NCBI RefSeq assembly: GCF_013415365.1
Contig: NZ_JACBYB010000011.1
Span: 1 to 64,000 of the forward strand
Source: Gemella sp. GL1
Lineage (GTDB): Bacteria > Bacillota > Bacilli > Staphylococcales > Gemellaceae
DNA length: 64,000 nucleotides
Reading direction: 5' to 3'
Both the position numbers and the translations under genes were made by a program. A model generated the notes under the pieces. That model saw only the letters and a program-made list of their open reading frames with translations, did no database searches and was not told the DNA's origin. The number at the start of each line of letters is the position of its first letter. Positions within the stretch are counted from its first letter, which is position 1. This document shows positions 44,831 to 53,871 of this stretch, piece by piece.

Positions 44831-45724
44831 ATGGAAAAGTTTAAAGAATATTTAAGGTGCGCTAGAGCTCATTCATACCCAGCAGCAATAGCACCAGTTT
44901 TGGTTGGAGCTACTTATTCGCTATTTTATATAGAAAAATTTGATTTTTTTAAGTTTTTTATATTTTTAATAGCATGTTTATTAATTCAAACATCAACAAA
45001 TTACTTTAATGAATACTATGATTTTAAACTTGGATTAGATAAGGTAGATTCACAAGGGATTTCAGGATCTATTGTTCATGGTCGTTTGAAACCTCAAGAA
45101 GTTTTTAAGGCAGCTGTTATATTATATATAGTGGCTTTGATTTTAGGACTGTACTTAGCAAGTCTGACATCATATTATATACTGCCAGTTGGATTGATGT
45201 GTATGCTAGTAGGGTATTTATATACGGGGGGAAAGTCACCTATTGCTTATGGTCCCTATGGAGAGGTCGCAGCTGGTTTTTTCATGGGAACAATAATTAT
45301 AGCTTTATCTTTTTACGTTCAAACAGGATTTGTTAATTTATCAGTTATTTTATTATCAATTCCTTTATTTTTAATGATCGGTAATATTTTATTAGCTAAT
45401 AGCATAAGAGATGCAAAAAATGATGAAGAATCAGGGAGAAGAACCCTAGCTATAGTAGTAGGTAAGAAGAGATCTGTAGAAATACTAACTATATCATTTT
45501 TATTAGTATATTTATCTAGTGTAGCTCTTATTTTTATTAATAATGGTACAATTTTTTATTTATTAGTATTAGTTTCGATACCTTTAGCAATTAAAGTAAT
45601 AAAAGGATTAGCTGTAAATAAAACAAAAGAAACAATGGCACCATTTATGGTATTAACAGCTAAAATGACAATTATTATAGGTTTTACAATGGCATTAGCT
45701 AATATTTTAAACTATTATATTTAA
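44831..45724 (+). CDS. menA: UbiA-family prenyltransferase, probably MenA
   Basis: This polytopic protein (about eight helices, 297 residues) has the prenyl-diphosphate motif NEYYDFKLGLDKVD and a second, IRDAKNDEESGRRT. MenA attaches the prenyl tail to 1,4-dihydroxy-2-naphthoate in menaquinone synthesis. Heptaprenyl-diphosphate synthase genes lie 7 kb downstream. Other UbiA substrates cannot be excluded. AGGAGG precedes the ATG. Confidence 0.87.
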   Translation: MEKFKEYLRCARAHSYPAAIAPVLVGATYSLFYIEKFDFFKFFIFLIACLLIQTSTNYFNEYYDFKLGLDKVDSQGISGSIVHGRLKPQEVFKAAVILYIVALILGLYLASLTSYYILPVGLMCMLVGYLYTGGKSPIAYGPYGEVAAGFFMGTIIIALSFYVQTGFVNLSVILLSIPLFLMIGNILLANSIRDAKNDEESGRRTLAIVVGKKRSVEILTISFLLVYLSSVALIFINNGTIFYLLVLVSIPLAIKVIKGLAVNKTKETMAPFMVLTAKMTIIIGFTMALANILNYYI

Positions 45725-45766
45725 GAAAATCACTCTAAGAGAAACTTAGAGTGATTTTCTTTTTAT
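45723..45766. terminator. Terminator after menA
   Basis: A perfect 17-bp stem (45723-45739 with 45745-45761) with a 5-base loop is followed by Ts. Confidence 0.92.
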
Positions 45767-45907
45767 TATGAATTAGATGTTTAAAGATATGATTATATTC
45801 ATTAATAACTATTATGCTTTTAAATTTAATCAGCTATTAAATGTAGATTAACCTATATTATGTAAAAAAGACTAACACTAATTTATGGTAAAGTTAATTT
45901 GAGAAAA

Positions 45908-46543
45908 TTAATTTATATCAAACTCTAATTTTTTCTCTTTCCTATCAATTATTTTAAAATTATCACTGGTTATTTCTTGGATCCATTGTAAAAAATTTTC
46001 TTCATTTTCTTTCATGACATACACATCATAAGCTATTTTATCTGTATAAGATATATTATTAACTATATATGGAGTTTTTGCAATTTCATATTCTATTTTT
46101 CCATTTAAGTGATAGTCAATTTCAAACTTGATTTCTATAGCATTTTTTCGTTCTACTAAACTTGCATTTTTAATAGCTTCGATTAAGCCGTGAGTGTATG
46201 CTCTAACTAAGCCACCAGTTCCCAATTTTATTCCACCATAGTAACGAATTACAACAGCACATACATTTCTTAAATTATTTTTTATTATACAGTCAAGCAT
46301 AGGAGCCCCAGCCGTACCACTAGGTTCACCGTCATCATTAATGCGACATATTTCATTATTATCTCCTAATGCAAAGGCAAAGCATACATGGCTTGCGTTA
46401 TAGTGCTCTTTTTTCATATTTTTTATAAAATTTTTAGCATCATCTTCATCTGTTATTCTTATTAAATGTGTAATAAATTTGGATTTTTTTTCAATAAATG
46501 AAGTAGATATGTTGTTCTTTATAGTAATAAATTGTTTTTCCAT
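45908..46543 (-). CDS. YigZ/IMPACT family protein
   Basis: This 211-residue protein belongs to the YvyE/YigZ family (UPF0029). The core INDDGEPSGTAGAPMLDCI...NVCAVVIRYYGGIKLGTGGLVRAY is unmistakable. The eukaryotic relative IMPACT controls translation under stress; the bacterial role is unclear. It has a C-terminal DUF1949-like ferredoxin-fold domain. It is transcribed alone on the minus strand. Confidence 0.92.
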   Translation of the reverse strand: MEKQFITIKNNISTSFIEKKSKFITHLIRITDEDDAKNFIKNMKKEHYNASHVCFAFALGDNNEICRINDDGEPSGTAGAPMLDCIIKNNLRNVCAVVIRYYGGIKLGTGGLVRAYTHGLIEAIKNASLVERKNAIEIKFEIDYHLNGKIEYEIAKTPYIVNNISYTDKIAYDVYVMKENEENFLQWIQEITSDNFKIIDRKEKKLEFDIN

Positions 46544-46693
46544 AATAAAGTCCTTATGATAATTTATAGTATTATCTAGTATAACATAAAAATAAAGTAA
46601 AATATTATTTAATATTATGTATTGTAAAATTTTCTACTTAATAGTATACTATAAAAGTAAACTAAAAAGTTTATTAATTTAAGGGGTGATGAT

Positions 46694-47530
46694 ATGAAAA
46701 AGATTAAAATAGTTACTGATTCAACAAGTGATTTAAGAAAAGAAGAAATTGAAAAATATGGTGTAGAAGTTGTATATTTAACAGCTTTAATTGATGGAGT
46801 AGAGTATAGAGAAATTGATAATACAGAATATATTTATAAATTGAGAGAGGCAAAAAATTTCTCTACGAGCCAGCCATCGGTAGGCCAATTTATGGAAACT
46901 TATGAAAAATGGACGAAGGAAGGATATGATATTATTTCTATACATTTGACACCAGCAGTATCTGGAACATACTCGACAGCAGTTTCTGTAGCAAATGATT
47001 ATAAAAATGTAAAGGTGATTGATACAACTACTAGTTCTAGAGGTATGATTTATTTTATTAAGGATGCTTATAAGTATATTCAAGAGGGGAAATCTTTAGA
47101 TGAGATTTATAAATTATTACAAGAAAAACGAGAAAAGGTTATTACCTATGTAAGCATTGATAAATTAGATAATCTTGTAAAAGGAGGTAGACTTAAGAAA
47201 ACTGTAGGATTTATGGGAGGTTTACTTAATTTAAAAATTTTAACAAAAGTAACAGAAAATGACGAGTTAGTTCCTATAGAAAAAGTGAGAGGAAAGAAAA
47301 AATTAGTTCAAGCAATTATTGATAATATGAAGAAAGATCTTGCAGGTCAGGAATTAAAAACTATAAGTTTAGTTCATGCCCTATCTGATGAATATATTAA
47401 ATTATTGAGAATTGCTCTGAAAGAAGAATTTGGATATCAAATAAAAGATGAAGATATAGAAATTGTAACAGCTGTTATTTCAACACATGTTGGAGAAGGT
47501 GCAGTAGGTATTTTAATAGAACTTAAATAA
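46694..47530 (+). CDS. DegV family fatty-acid-binding protein (first copy)
   Basis: This 278-residue DegV/EDD-fold protein begins KIVTDSTSDL and has TSQPSVGQF and VIDTTTSSRGM, the lipid-binding segments. The C-terminal THVGEGAVGIL is conserved. Family members bind long-chain fatty acids and include FakB, which presents fatty acids to the kinase FakA. No fakA is nearby. A second copy lies at 50828. Confidence 0.9.
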   Translation: MKKIKIVTDSTSDLRKEEIEKYGVEVVYLTALIDGVEYREIDNTEYIYKLREAKNFSTSQPSVGQFMETYEKWTKEGYDIISIHLTPAVSGTYSTAVSVANDYKNVKVIDTTTSSRGMIYFIKDAYKYIQEGKSLDEIYKLLQEKREKVITYVSIDKLDNLVKGGRLKKTVGFMGGLLNLKILTKVTENDELVPIEKVRGKKKLVQAIIDNMKKDLAGQELKTISLVHALSDEYIKLLRIALKEEFGYQIKDEDIEIVTAVISTHVGEGAVGILIELK

Positions 47531-47670
47531 TATTTAAATATTTTAAATCCATAGAAGATTTGAACATTGATAAGAAATAGATCTTTGTTCAGTTAATATG
47601 AACATTTAATAGTTTTTCTTAAAGAAGTATAGATATATTATTAAGTGTGATTTATGTTGAAATTATTTAA

Positions 47671-47706
47671 AAATAAGAGAAGCGAATTTTTCGCTTCTCT
47701 TATTTA
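47671..47706. terminator. Bidirectional terminator (degV / deacetylase)
   Basis: AATAAGAGAAGCGAA pairs with TTCGCTTCTCTTATT between converging genes. Confidence 0.88.
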
Positions 47707-48573
47707 TTCTAAAATTCCAAATTCATAACCTTGATCTTTAAAATACTTAATTATTCTAGGTAAAGTTTCAACAGTTATTTCTCTTCCTACAGTATCATGC
47801 ATTAAAACAACTTTAACAGTAGTTTCTGGATAATATTGACCAGAACTATGTAAGTATGTCATCATCTGTTCTGGAGTTTGAGGTTTTTTAAGTGGAGATT
47901 CAGCATCACCATTCATTAGATTCCAGTCTATGTTTTCGATTCCCTGTGCTTTAAGAGTAGTATCTACAGTTTCTAAGCCACTCCATGACATAGCTCCACC
48001 TGGATATCTCCAAACAGATGGGAAGTAGTCATTGCCTAGTATGTTTTTGATAGCATCCTGAGTATCCTTAAATTCTTGTAAGATAACAGGTGTGTTTCCT
48101 ACCATATAAGGATAAAGAAGACCAATGTTATGAGTGTAAGAATGAATTCCAATAGCATGTCCTTCACGGATTTGTCGAGTCATTATATCTTTCGCACTCT
48201 CAGTAACGTATTGTCCTACTACAAAGAAAGTAGCGGGAACTTGATGCTCTTTCAAAATATCTAATATCTGAGGAGTTATAAGGGTATCAACTCCATCATC
48301 GAAGGTAAGAAACACTAATTTTTTATCAGTTTGACTTTCTCCCTTGATATAAGAATTTATCTCACTTGTTTTATAAGCATATTCGTCAGCTTTCAAATTG
48401 TGATTAGAGCCCTTTTTCAAGTTATCTTTATCGACAAACTCGGTAGTGGTTGTTATTAATAAGTTATTTGTTGGATTGGTTCCATATATGATATTCTTTC
48501 CTAATGTATAGGAACCGAATAATAAAACACCCATAGTAGCAAAAGTAAGGATATATAAAAATATTTTTTTCAA
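47704..48573 (-). CDS. Polysaccharide deacetylase (NodB domain), PgdA-like
   Basis: This membrane-anchored enzyme (helix about 5-25) of 289 residues has the NodB motifs: TFDDG (Asp nucleophile and metal), HSYTH (metal His), RYPGG, DWN and VVLMHD. Such proteins N-deacetylate peptidoglycan or other polysaccharides outside the cell, giving lysozyme resistance. The start is a TTG at 48573, preceded by AAAGGA. The adjacent divergent LCP gene also acts on the wall. Confidence 0.92.
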   Translation of the reverse strand: MKKIFLYILTFATMGVLLFGSYTLGKNIIYGTNPTNNLLITTTTEFVDKDNLKKGSNHNLKADEYAYKTSEINSYIKGESQTDKKLVFLTFDDGVDTLITPQILDILKEHQVPATFFVVGQYVTESAKDIMTRQIREGHAIGIHSYTHNIGLLYPYMVGNTPVILQEFKDTQDAIKNILGNDYFPSVWRYPGGAMSWSGLETVDTTLKAQGIENIDWNLMNGDAESPLKKPQTPEQMMTYLHSSGQYYPETTVKVVLMHDTVGREITVETLPRIIKYFKDQGYEFGILE

Positions 48574-48723
48574 AATAAAGCCACGTCCTTTGTAAAATAA
48601 AATGTTCTAAACTAATTGTACCTTAAATTGCTGTTAAAATAAAGTGAAACAAAAAAATTTTTACTAGAAAATAAGTATTTTTTGTAGTATAATTTTGTGG
48701 AAGTAAAGTATATAGGTGACAAG

Positions 48724-49935
48724 ATGCAAATTCATAATAAATTATCTAGAACAGAACGGTATTTAGAAGAAAAAAAGAAAGTAAAGAGAAAGAAAAGATT
48801 TGCTATATTTACACTTGCTGTTTTACTTGCTTTTATAGCATATGTAATATATATAGTTTATCACAATATCAATAATGGATATAAAAAGTCTTCATCAACA
48901 GTAGAAATTGATCCTAACTTCAATAGTTTTTCAGTTTTGGTTATGGGAATTGATGAAAATGAATCTAGAAAAGCACAAGGACAGACAAGAGATAACAGTA
49001 GAACAGATTCATTAGTTTACTTGGCCGTCAATAAAGAAAAGAAAAAAATGGATATGGTTTCTATTCCAAGAGATTCCTTAAGTCTTATGAAAACTGAGTT
49101 TGATAACAGAGAGAATTCTTATTTCTTTGATAAAATAAATCATGCATATGCATATTCTGGAGTTGATGGTACTATCGAGTCGGTATCTAGTCTCCTTAAT
49201 GCTCCAATAAACTTCTATATTGTAATCAACTTTGCTGCATTTGAAAAAGTAGTGGATTCATTAGGTGGAGTGAATTTATATGTACCATTCGATATGAAGG
49301 AACAAAATGCTAATGGTGAGCAAGGAACGATTGAACTGAAAGAAGGTTGGCATACCTTAAGTGGGGCTCAAGCACTTGCTTTCTCTAGATCTAGATATTA
49401 TGACAGTGATTTAGATCGAGGACAAAGACAATTACAAGTAATTCATGCGGTAATTGATAAGGCTAAATCGTTAGGTGCTCTGGCTAAAATTGATGAATTG
49501 ATTCAAATTACAGGTTCTAATGTAACTCATGATTTGTCAGTAGGTAATATTGCAACAATAGCGAGTATGTTTACTGCAAATGAAATAAATATAGTTGCTC
49601 ACAAGATAGGGGGTTATGATGCTTATATGGACGGTGTTTATTACTATTATCCTAAACCTAAGCATTTATTATATCTATCTTCAGTTTTAAATGATACTCT
49701 AGGATTACCGCTTCCGAAGAGTGATGATTTATTAAATATAGTATATCAAGATTATATTAGACCATTAGAGAGAAAGTACACTCTATCAATACCTACAGAT
49801 ATTGAAAATACGCATACTAGATTTTTTTATATAAATTTAGATGATGAAGATCAAAAGAAGAATCTTCCTAAACAATTAAAGCTTGAAGATTTAGCATATG
49901 ATCCTACGATAAGTAATGAAAATAGACCTACATAA
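48724..49935 (+). CDS. LytR-CpsA-Psr (LCP) family glycopolymer ligase
   Basis: LCP enzymes attach teichoic acids or capsule from lipid carriers to peptidoglycan. The protein has a basic N-terminus, one membrane helix (about 27-48), then the LCP domain with RTDSLVYLAVN, MVSIPRDSL, INHAYAYSG and AFSRSRYYDSDLDRGQRQ. I choose ATG 48724 with AGGTG 5 bases upstream. An in-frame GTG at 48697 lies just behind a TATAAT at 48688-48693 and would probably precede the transcript start. The product is 403 residues. Confidence 0.93.
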   Translation: MQIHNKLSRTERYLEEKKKVKRKKRFAIFTLAVLLAFIAYVIYIVYHNINNGYKKSSSTVEIDPNFNSFSVLVMGIDENESRKAQGQTRDNSRTDSLVYLAVNKEKKKMDMVSIPRDSLSLMKTEFDNRENSYFFDKINHAYAYSGVDGTIESVSSLLNAPINFYIVINFAAFEKVVDSLGGVNLYVPFDMKEQNANGEQGTIELKEGWHTLSGAQALAFSRSRYYDSDLDRGQRQLQVIHAVIDKAKSLGALAKIDELIQITGSNVTHDLSVGNIATIASMFTANEINIVAHKIGGYDAYMDGVYYYYPKPKHLLYLSSVLNDTLGLPLPKSDDLLNIVYQDYIRPLERKYTLSIPTDIENTHTRFFYINLDDEDQKKNLPKQLKLEDLAYDPTISNENRPT

Positions 49936-49947
49936 AAAATAGTAACT

Positions 49948-49985
49948 AAAAGCAATATATCATTTTTTGGATATATTGCTTTTTA
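49948..49985 (+). terminator. Terminator of the LCP gene
   Basis: AAAAGCAATATAT pairs with ATATATTGCTTTT around a 10-base loop. Confidence 0.85.
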
Positions 49986-49993
49986 TTAAGTAA

Positions 49994-50022
49994 TAGACTT
50001 GAATAAGTATATATGGTATAAT
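49994..50022 (+). promoter_or_regulatory. Promoter of secE-nusG
   Basis: TAGACT (49994-49999), 17 bases, TATAAT (50017-50022). Confidence 0.6.
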
Positions 50023-50075
50023 TACATAATATTATTTAATTAATTTGAATATAAATTATAGGAGACAGAGTATTA

Positions 50076-50246
50076 ATGTTTAGTTTTTTTAAAGGTGTAG
50101 TTTCTGAAATGAAAAAGGTTTCTTGGCCTACATTTCCAGAATTAGTAAAAAAGACATCTATAGTTATTTTTACGATGATATTATTAATGCTATTTATTTA
50201 CATTGTAGATTTAGGAATATCTACTTTAATTAGAAATATAAAATAG
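50076..50246 (+). CDS. secE: Preprotein translocase subunit SecE
   Basis: This 56-residue single-helix protein carries the SecE hallmark EMKKVSWPT (11-19), then a membrane helix (about 28-50). SecE clamps SecY in the translocon. GGAG lies about 11 bases upstream of the ATG. nusG follows 9 bases downstream, the conserved pairing. rpmG, often upstream of secE, is absent. Confidence 0.96.
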   Translation: MFSFFKGVVSEMKKVSWPTFPELVKKTSIVIFTMILLMLFIYIVDLGISTLIRNIK

Positions 50247-50255
50247 GAGGAACTA

Positions 50256-50804
50256 ATGGAGAATACAGTAAAAAAAGCCTGGTATGTAATTCACACTTAC
50301 TCGGGATATGAAGATAAAGTTAAAGAAAACTTAGAAAAACGTGCAGAAACTTTAGAAATGCAAGATCAAATTCATAGAATTGTGGTACCTAAAGAAAAAG
50401 AAATAACAACGACTCCAACCGGAAAGAAAAAAGAGTTAGAAAGAAAAACTTTTCCAGGCTATGTTTTAGTAGAGTTAGTGATGTCTAATGAAGCTTGGTT
50501 TATAGTGAGAAACACACCTGGAGTAACAGGTTTTGTAGGATCTCATGGTGGTGGTACGAAACCAGAACCACTGTTGGAAGAAGAGATTGACTTTATTTTA
50601 AGAGAAATGGGTCTATCTACAATTACAGAAGTGGATTTCCAAGTTGGAGATTATGTAAAAGTTATATCAGGACCATTTAATAATATGGAAGGTAAAGTAG
50701 TAAGCTTAGACTTATCTAACTATAAGTTGGAAGTTCTACTAGAATTTATGGGACGTGAAACTAAGACAGAGTTGGAGCTATATCATGTGGTAAAAGCTAA
50801 TTAA
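50256..50804 (+). CDS. nusG: Transcription termination/antitermination protein NusG
   Basis: This 182-residue protein has the NGN domain (WYVIHTYSGYEDKVKENL, FPGYVLVE, FVRNTPGVTGFVG-like VRNTPGVTGFVGS) and a C-terminal KOW domain (FQVGDYVKVISGPFNNMEGKV). It modulates RNA polymerase pausing. AGGAGG precedes the ATG. It is in the secE-nusG operon. Confidence 0.97.
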   Translation: MENTVKKAWYVIHTYSGYEDKVKENLEKRAETLEMQDQIHRIVVPKEKEITTTPTGKKKELERKTFPGYVLVELVMSNEAWFIVRNTPGVTGFVGSHGGGTKPEPLLEEEIDFILREMGLSTITEVDFQVGDYVKVISGPFNNMEGKVVSLDLSNYKLEVLLEFMGRETKTELELYHVVKAN

Positions 50805-50827
50805 TTATAGAAAGGCAACTAGTTTAA

Positions 50828-51685
50828 GTGAGTAAAATAGCAGTGTTAGTAGATTCTACAGCGTATGTAAGTGAAGAATTGAAAAACAATAAAAATTTAA
50901 GATTAGTTTACTTATCGGTAACGATAAATAATATAGTAAAAAAAGAAATAGAAGAAATTTCTTTAGATGAATATAAGTTTTATTTACAAGAGGAAAATGG
51001 AGAATTTCCTACAACATCACAGCCTGCTATAGGTGATGTAGTTCTTACATTAGAAGAATTAAAATCAAATGGTTACGAAGAAGTAATCGCGATTGCTTTA
51101 TCTAGCGGAATTAGTGGTACTTGTTCTTCTTATTCAATTGCAGAATCAATGGTTGAGGGGATAAAAGTATATCCTTTTGATTCTGAGGTTTCAGCTCAAG
51201 CAGAAGAGTTTTATGTGAAAAAAGCCTTGGAAATGATTTCTAAAGGTGCAACAAGTTCAGAGATCATTAGCACCTTAAACGAGGTTAAAAAAGTATCTCA
51301 GGCTTATTTTATAGTAGATGATTTGAATCATTTACAAAAAGGGGGAAGGTTGAGTTCGACTCATGCTTTAATTGGCGGTCTTCTGCAGATAAAGCCAGTT
51401 TTGCATTTCCAAGATAAAATAATTGTTCCTTATCAAAAAATAAGAACATATAAAAAAGCAATTGCAGCAATTTATAGTTTGTTTGATAAATTTTATAAAG
51501 ATCATAAAGGAAAAAATATTAATATATGCATAATTCATACTCTTGCGGAAGATAAAGCTAATGAGGCTGAGGAATACATAAGAAGTAAATATCCTGATGT
51601 GAAAATTGAAAAGGGAATTATTGGACCTGTAATAGCGACGCATTTAGGTTTAGGTGCTATTGGTGTAGGCTGGACAATTTTGTAA
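50828..51685 (+). CDS. DegV family fatty-acid-binding protein (second copy)
   Basis: This 285-residue protein is a paralogue of the one at 46694. It has IAVLVDSTAYV, TSQPAIGDV, ALSSGISGT, GGRLSSTHALIGGLLQIKPVL and the C-terminal ATHLGLGAIGVGW. The GTG start at 50828 lies 24 bases after nusG, so read-through from that operon is likely. It is probably another FakB-type fatty acid binder; ligand preference is unknown. Confidence 0.9.
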   Translation: MSKIAVLVDSTAYVSEELKNNKNLRLVYLSVTINNIVKKEIEEISLDEYKFYLQEENGEFPTTSQPAIGDVVLTLEELKSNGYEEVIAIALSSGISGTCSSYSIAESMVEGIKVYPFDSEVSAQAEEFYVKKALEMISKGATSSEIISTLNEVKKVSQAYFIVDDLNHLQKGGRLSSTHALIGGLLQIKPVLHFQDKIIVPYQKIRTYKKAIAAIYSLFDKFYKDHKGKNINICIIHTLAEDKANEAEEYIRSKYPDVKIEKGIIGPVIATHLGLGAIGVGWTIL

Positions 51686-51782
51686 GCAATAGACTTTACT
51701 GAAAATGAATTATAGTCTATAATTTATATAAGTAGTTTATATTTTTGTATTATAAACAATAATTACATTAAGGAGATTTATC

Positions 51783-52166
51783 ATGTTTCAAAAAATGGCA
51801 CATACTTGCTACAGAGTAGCTAACTTAGAGGAATCGGTTAAATTTTATACAGAGGCTTTTGACTTTTCTATCAGTCGTAAACGTGATTTTCCAGAACATA
51901 AGTTTACATTAGTTTATTTAACTTTACCTGGAGAAACTTATGAGTTAGAGCTTACTTATAACTATGATCATGGACCATATGAATTAGGAACAGGGTATGG
52001 GCATATTGCAATTGCAGTTGATAATTTGGAAGAATTACATGTAAAACATAAAGCCGCTGGTTATAACGTAACAGATTTAAAAGGATTACCAGGAACTCCA
52101 CCAAGTTACTATTTTATTATGGATCCAGATGGATATAAGATAGAAGTAATTAGGATCAAAAAATAA
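51783..52166 (+). CDS. gloA: Glyoxalase I (lactoylglutathione lyase-like)
   Basis: This 127-residue vicinal-oxygen-chelate protein starts MAHTCYRVANLEESVKFY, has YELELTYN, GYGHIAIAVDN and DPDGYKIEVI, matching GloA. Metal ligands would be H (AHTC), E (ELELT), H (GHIA) and E (IEVI). Low-GC Gram-positives often use bacillithiol or other thiols instead of glutathione, so the cofactor is open. Confidence 0.9.
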   Translation: MFQKMAHTCYRVANLEESVKFYTEAFDFSISRKRDFPEHKFTLVYLTLPGETYELELTYNYDHGPYELGTGYGHIAIAVDNLEELHVKHKAAGYNVTDLKGLPGTPPSYYFIMDPDGYKIEVIRIKK

Positions 52167-52220
52167 AATTGAAATAAGGAACATAATGTACATTATGTTC
52201 CTTATTTCAATTTTATTTCA
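52165..52220 (+). terminator. Very long terminator hairpin after gloA
   Basis: A perfect 25-bp inverted repeat (52165-52189 with 52190-52214) without spacer overlaps the stop codon and is followed by a T-rich stretch. Confidence 0.88.
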
Positions 52221-52225
52221 ATCAC

Positions 52226-52257
52226 TAAACTTAAGAATTAACTAATTCTTAAGTTTA
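52226..52257. repeat. Second perfect inverted repeat
   Basis: TAAACTTAAGAATTA (52226-52240) is followed after 2 bases by its exact complement (52243-52257). It comes 11 bases after the previous hairpin, has no T-run, and no gene surrounds it. Confidence 0.75.
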
Positions 52258-52390
52258 AGTAAGTGGAATAGTTTATTATGGTCTTTAATAAGTATATAAA
52301 TATTCCCTTCAATATAAATTTTTAAAACATTATAAAAAGGCGTAGTTAGAATACCAATAATAGTAATGACTGTTCTAATCTTACTATTTG
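52258..52390. other. Intergenic spacer
   Basis: AT-rich sequence between the second hairpin and the hepS-like promoter. I see no coding frame or further structure. Confidence 0.4.
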
Positions 52391-52399
52391 TGCTATAAT
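52391..52399 (+). promoter_or_regulatory. Extended -10 promoter of the heptaprenyl synthase operon
   Basis: TGCTATAAT lies 26 bases before the start codon. No clear -35. Confidence 0.6.
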
Positions 52400-52424
52400 T
52401 TTAAAAAATAATAAAGGAATGAAA

Positions 52425-52928
52425 ATGAAAAATAGTGAGTATAAATATGATGAAAATTTAATATCAAATTTAGCTTATGATAGGCTAGTAGATAGATATG
52501 GTCTAGACAAAGAAAATGTTAATCATGCTATATATTATGCGATTACTTCTTTAGACAGTCATATTAATTCTTTAAAAAAAATCGAAAATAGCGAAGAAAA
52601 TATTTTATTAGGGGATTATTATTCCTTTGAATACTATAATTTAGTTCAAGGGGATTTGTTTTTGCTTAATAAAATATCATCACATATGGCTAATATTTAT
52701 AAATATTTACAAAAAGGAAATCTAAGTAGAAATCAATTATATCAAGTTATTTTTAATCTATATGCCATTTTATTGGATGAGTACGGTCTTAAACTGAAAT
52801 ATGACGATATAGATCTAATATTAGATTCTTACATGAATTTTTATCATGAAAAAATAGTCAGTGTGGCAGAAGTGGAATTTGATAAAGAATATTTATTAGA
52901 AAAAGCGAGGGCTATGTATGATAGATAA
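52425..52928 (+). CDS. hepS: Heptaprenyl diphosphate synthase component I-like protein
   Basis: This helical 167-residue protein resembles the small non-catalytic subunit (HepS/GerCA): ENILLGDYYSFEYYNLV matches that family's LLGDYYSGLYY segment. It sits directly before the catalytic subunit gene and overlaps it by 11 bases. The ATG at 52425 is 6 bases after AAAGGA; the ATG at 52419 abuts that site. It is shorter than Bacillus HepS (about 250 residues), so the call rests on the motif and the neighbour. Confidence 0.75.
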   Translation: MKNSEYKYDENLISNLAYDRLVDRYGLDKENVNHAIYYAITSLDSHINSLKKIENSEENILLGDYYSFEYYNLVQGDLFLLNKISSHMANIYKYLQKGNLSRNQLYQVIFNLYAILLDEYGLKLKYDDIDLILDSYMNFYHEKIVSVAEVEFDKEYLLEKARAMYDR

Positions 52929-53862
52929 ATATAAAAAAGATATAGCATTAGCAAGAAGTGAGATTAGAAATATATATTTATCTGATGATAATGAACTGAA
53001 TTCGATTATTGATGATTATTTCAAAATAGGTGGTAAGGGTGTTAGATTAATTTTATCCCTTATCTTTTCTAGGGTGGGAGAATATGAGAAGCAATATTCT
53101 AAATTGATACGAAATGCTGCTTTAGTTGAATTGATACATACAACTAGTTTGATTCATGATGACATAATTGATAAATCGTTAAGTAGAAGAAGCAATCCAA
53201 CACTTAATAATCTTTATGGTAACAAAAGGGCCTTATTTATTGGAGATTATCTATTTTCGACAATTTTAAAAGAAGTGTCGAGTATAACTAATAGGGACTT
53301 TCATAAATATTTATCTTTGACTTTGAAAGAATTATGTTACGGTGAACTCATTCAAAATAAAGATTTATATAATATTGATACAAGAGTGATTGATTACCTA
53401 AAAAAAATTAAAAGAAAAACAGCCATTTTAATTGCCTTTGCTTGCGTTTCAGCAACAATTTTGTCTAAGGCAAATGAAAAAGAAATATTAGCAAGCTATA
53501 AATTTGGTTATTATTTAGGAATGTCTTATCAAATTATGGATGATTATCTTGATTTTGTATCAGATGAAGTTACTTTAGGTAAGGATATAGGTCAAGATTT
53601 GATAAATGGGAATGTAACTTTACCAATAATTTTAAAGATAAAAAAAAGTAAAGAGAAATTTAAAGAATATAGAAATTTATCATTAGAAGAAAAATTAACA
53701 CTAGTCAATGAAATAAGGCTTGATGATGAAATATTAATTGAGTTAAAAAACATAAGTCATGGATATTTAAAAAAAGCACTACAAGCTATAGAGATATTTG
53801 ATGAAGATATACAAGAAGATCTAATTCTTGTTGTAAAAACTCTTAAACATAGAAATTATTAA
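52918..53862 (+). CDS. hepT: Heptaprenyl diphosphate synthase component II
   Basis: This is the catalytic trans-prenyltransferase, 314 residues. The first aspartate-rich motif is HDDIIDKS, the second MDDYLDFVSDE; GKGVRLIL binds the diphosphate. It makes the long prenyl tail for menaquinone with HepS. In Bacillus menG lies between the two subunit genes; here they overlap directly. A TPR protein gene follows 9 bases later. Confidence 0.92.
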   Translation: MIDKYKKDIALARSEIRNIYLSDDNELNSIIDDYFKIGGKGVRLILSLIFSRVGEYEKQYSKLIRNAALVELIHTTSLIHDDIIDKSLSRRSNPTLNNLYGNKRALFIGDYLFSTILKEVSSITNRDFHKYLSLTLKELCYGELIQNKDLYNIDTRVIDYLKKIKRKTAILIAFACVSATILSKANEKEILASYKFGYYLGMSYQIMDDYLDFVSDEVTLGKDIGQDLINGNVTLPIILKIKKSKEKFKEYRNLSLEEKLTLVNEIRLDDEILIELKNISHGYLKKALQAIEIFDEDIQEDLILVVKTLKHRNY

Positions 53863-53871
53863 GGAGAAATT

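Noticed and set aside
46694-51685. Possible recent duplication of degV
   Set aside because: The two copies differ strongly in sequence and context; multiple DegV/FakB paralogues are normal in Firmicutes.
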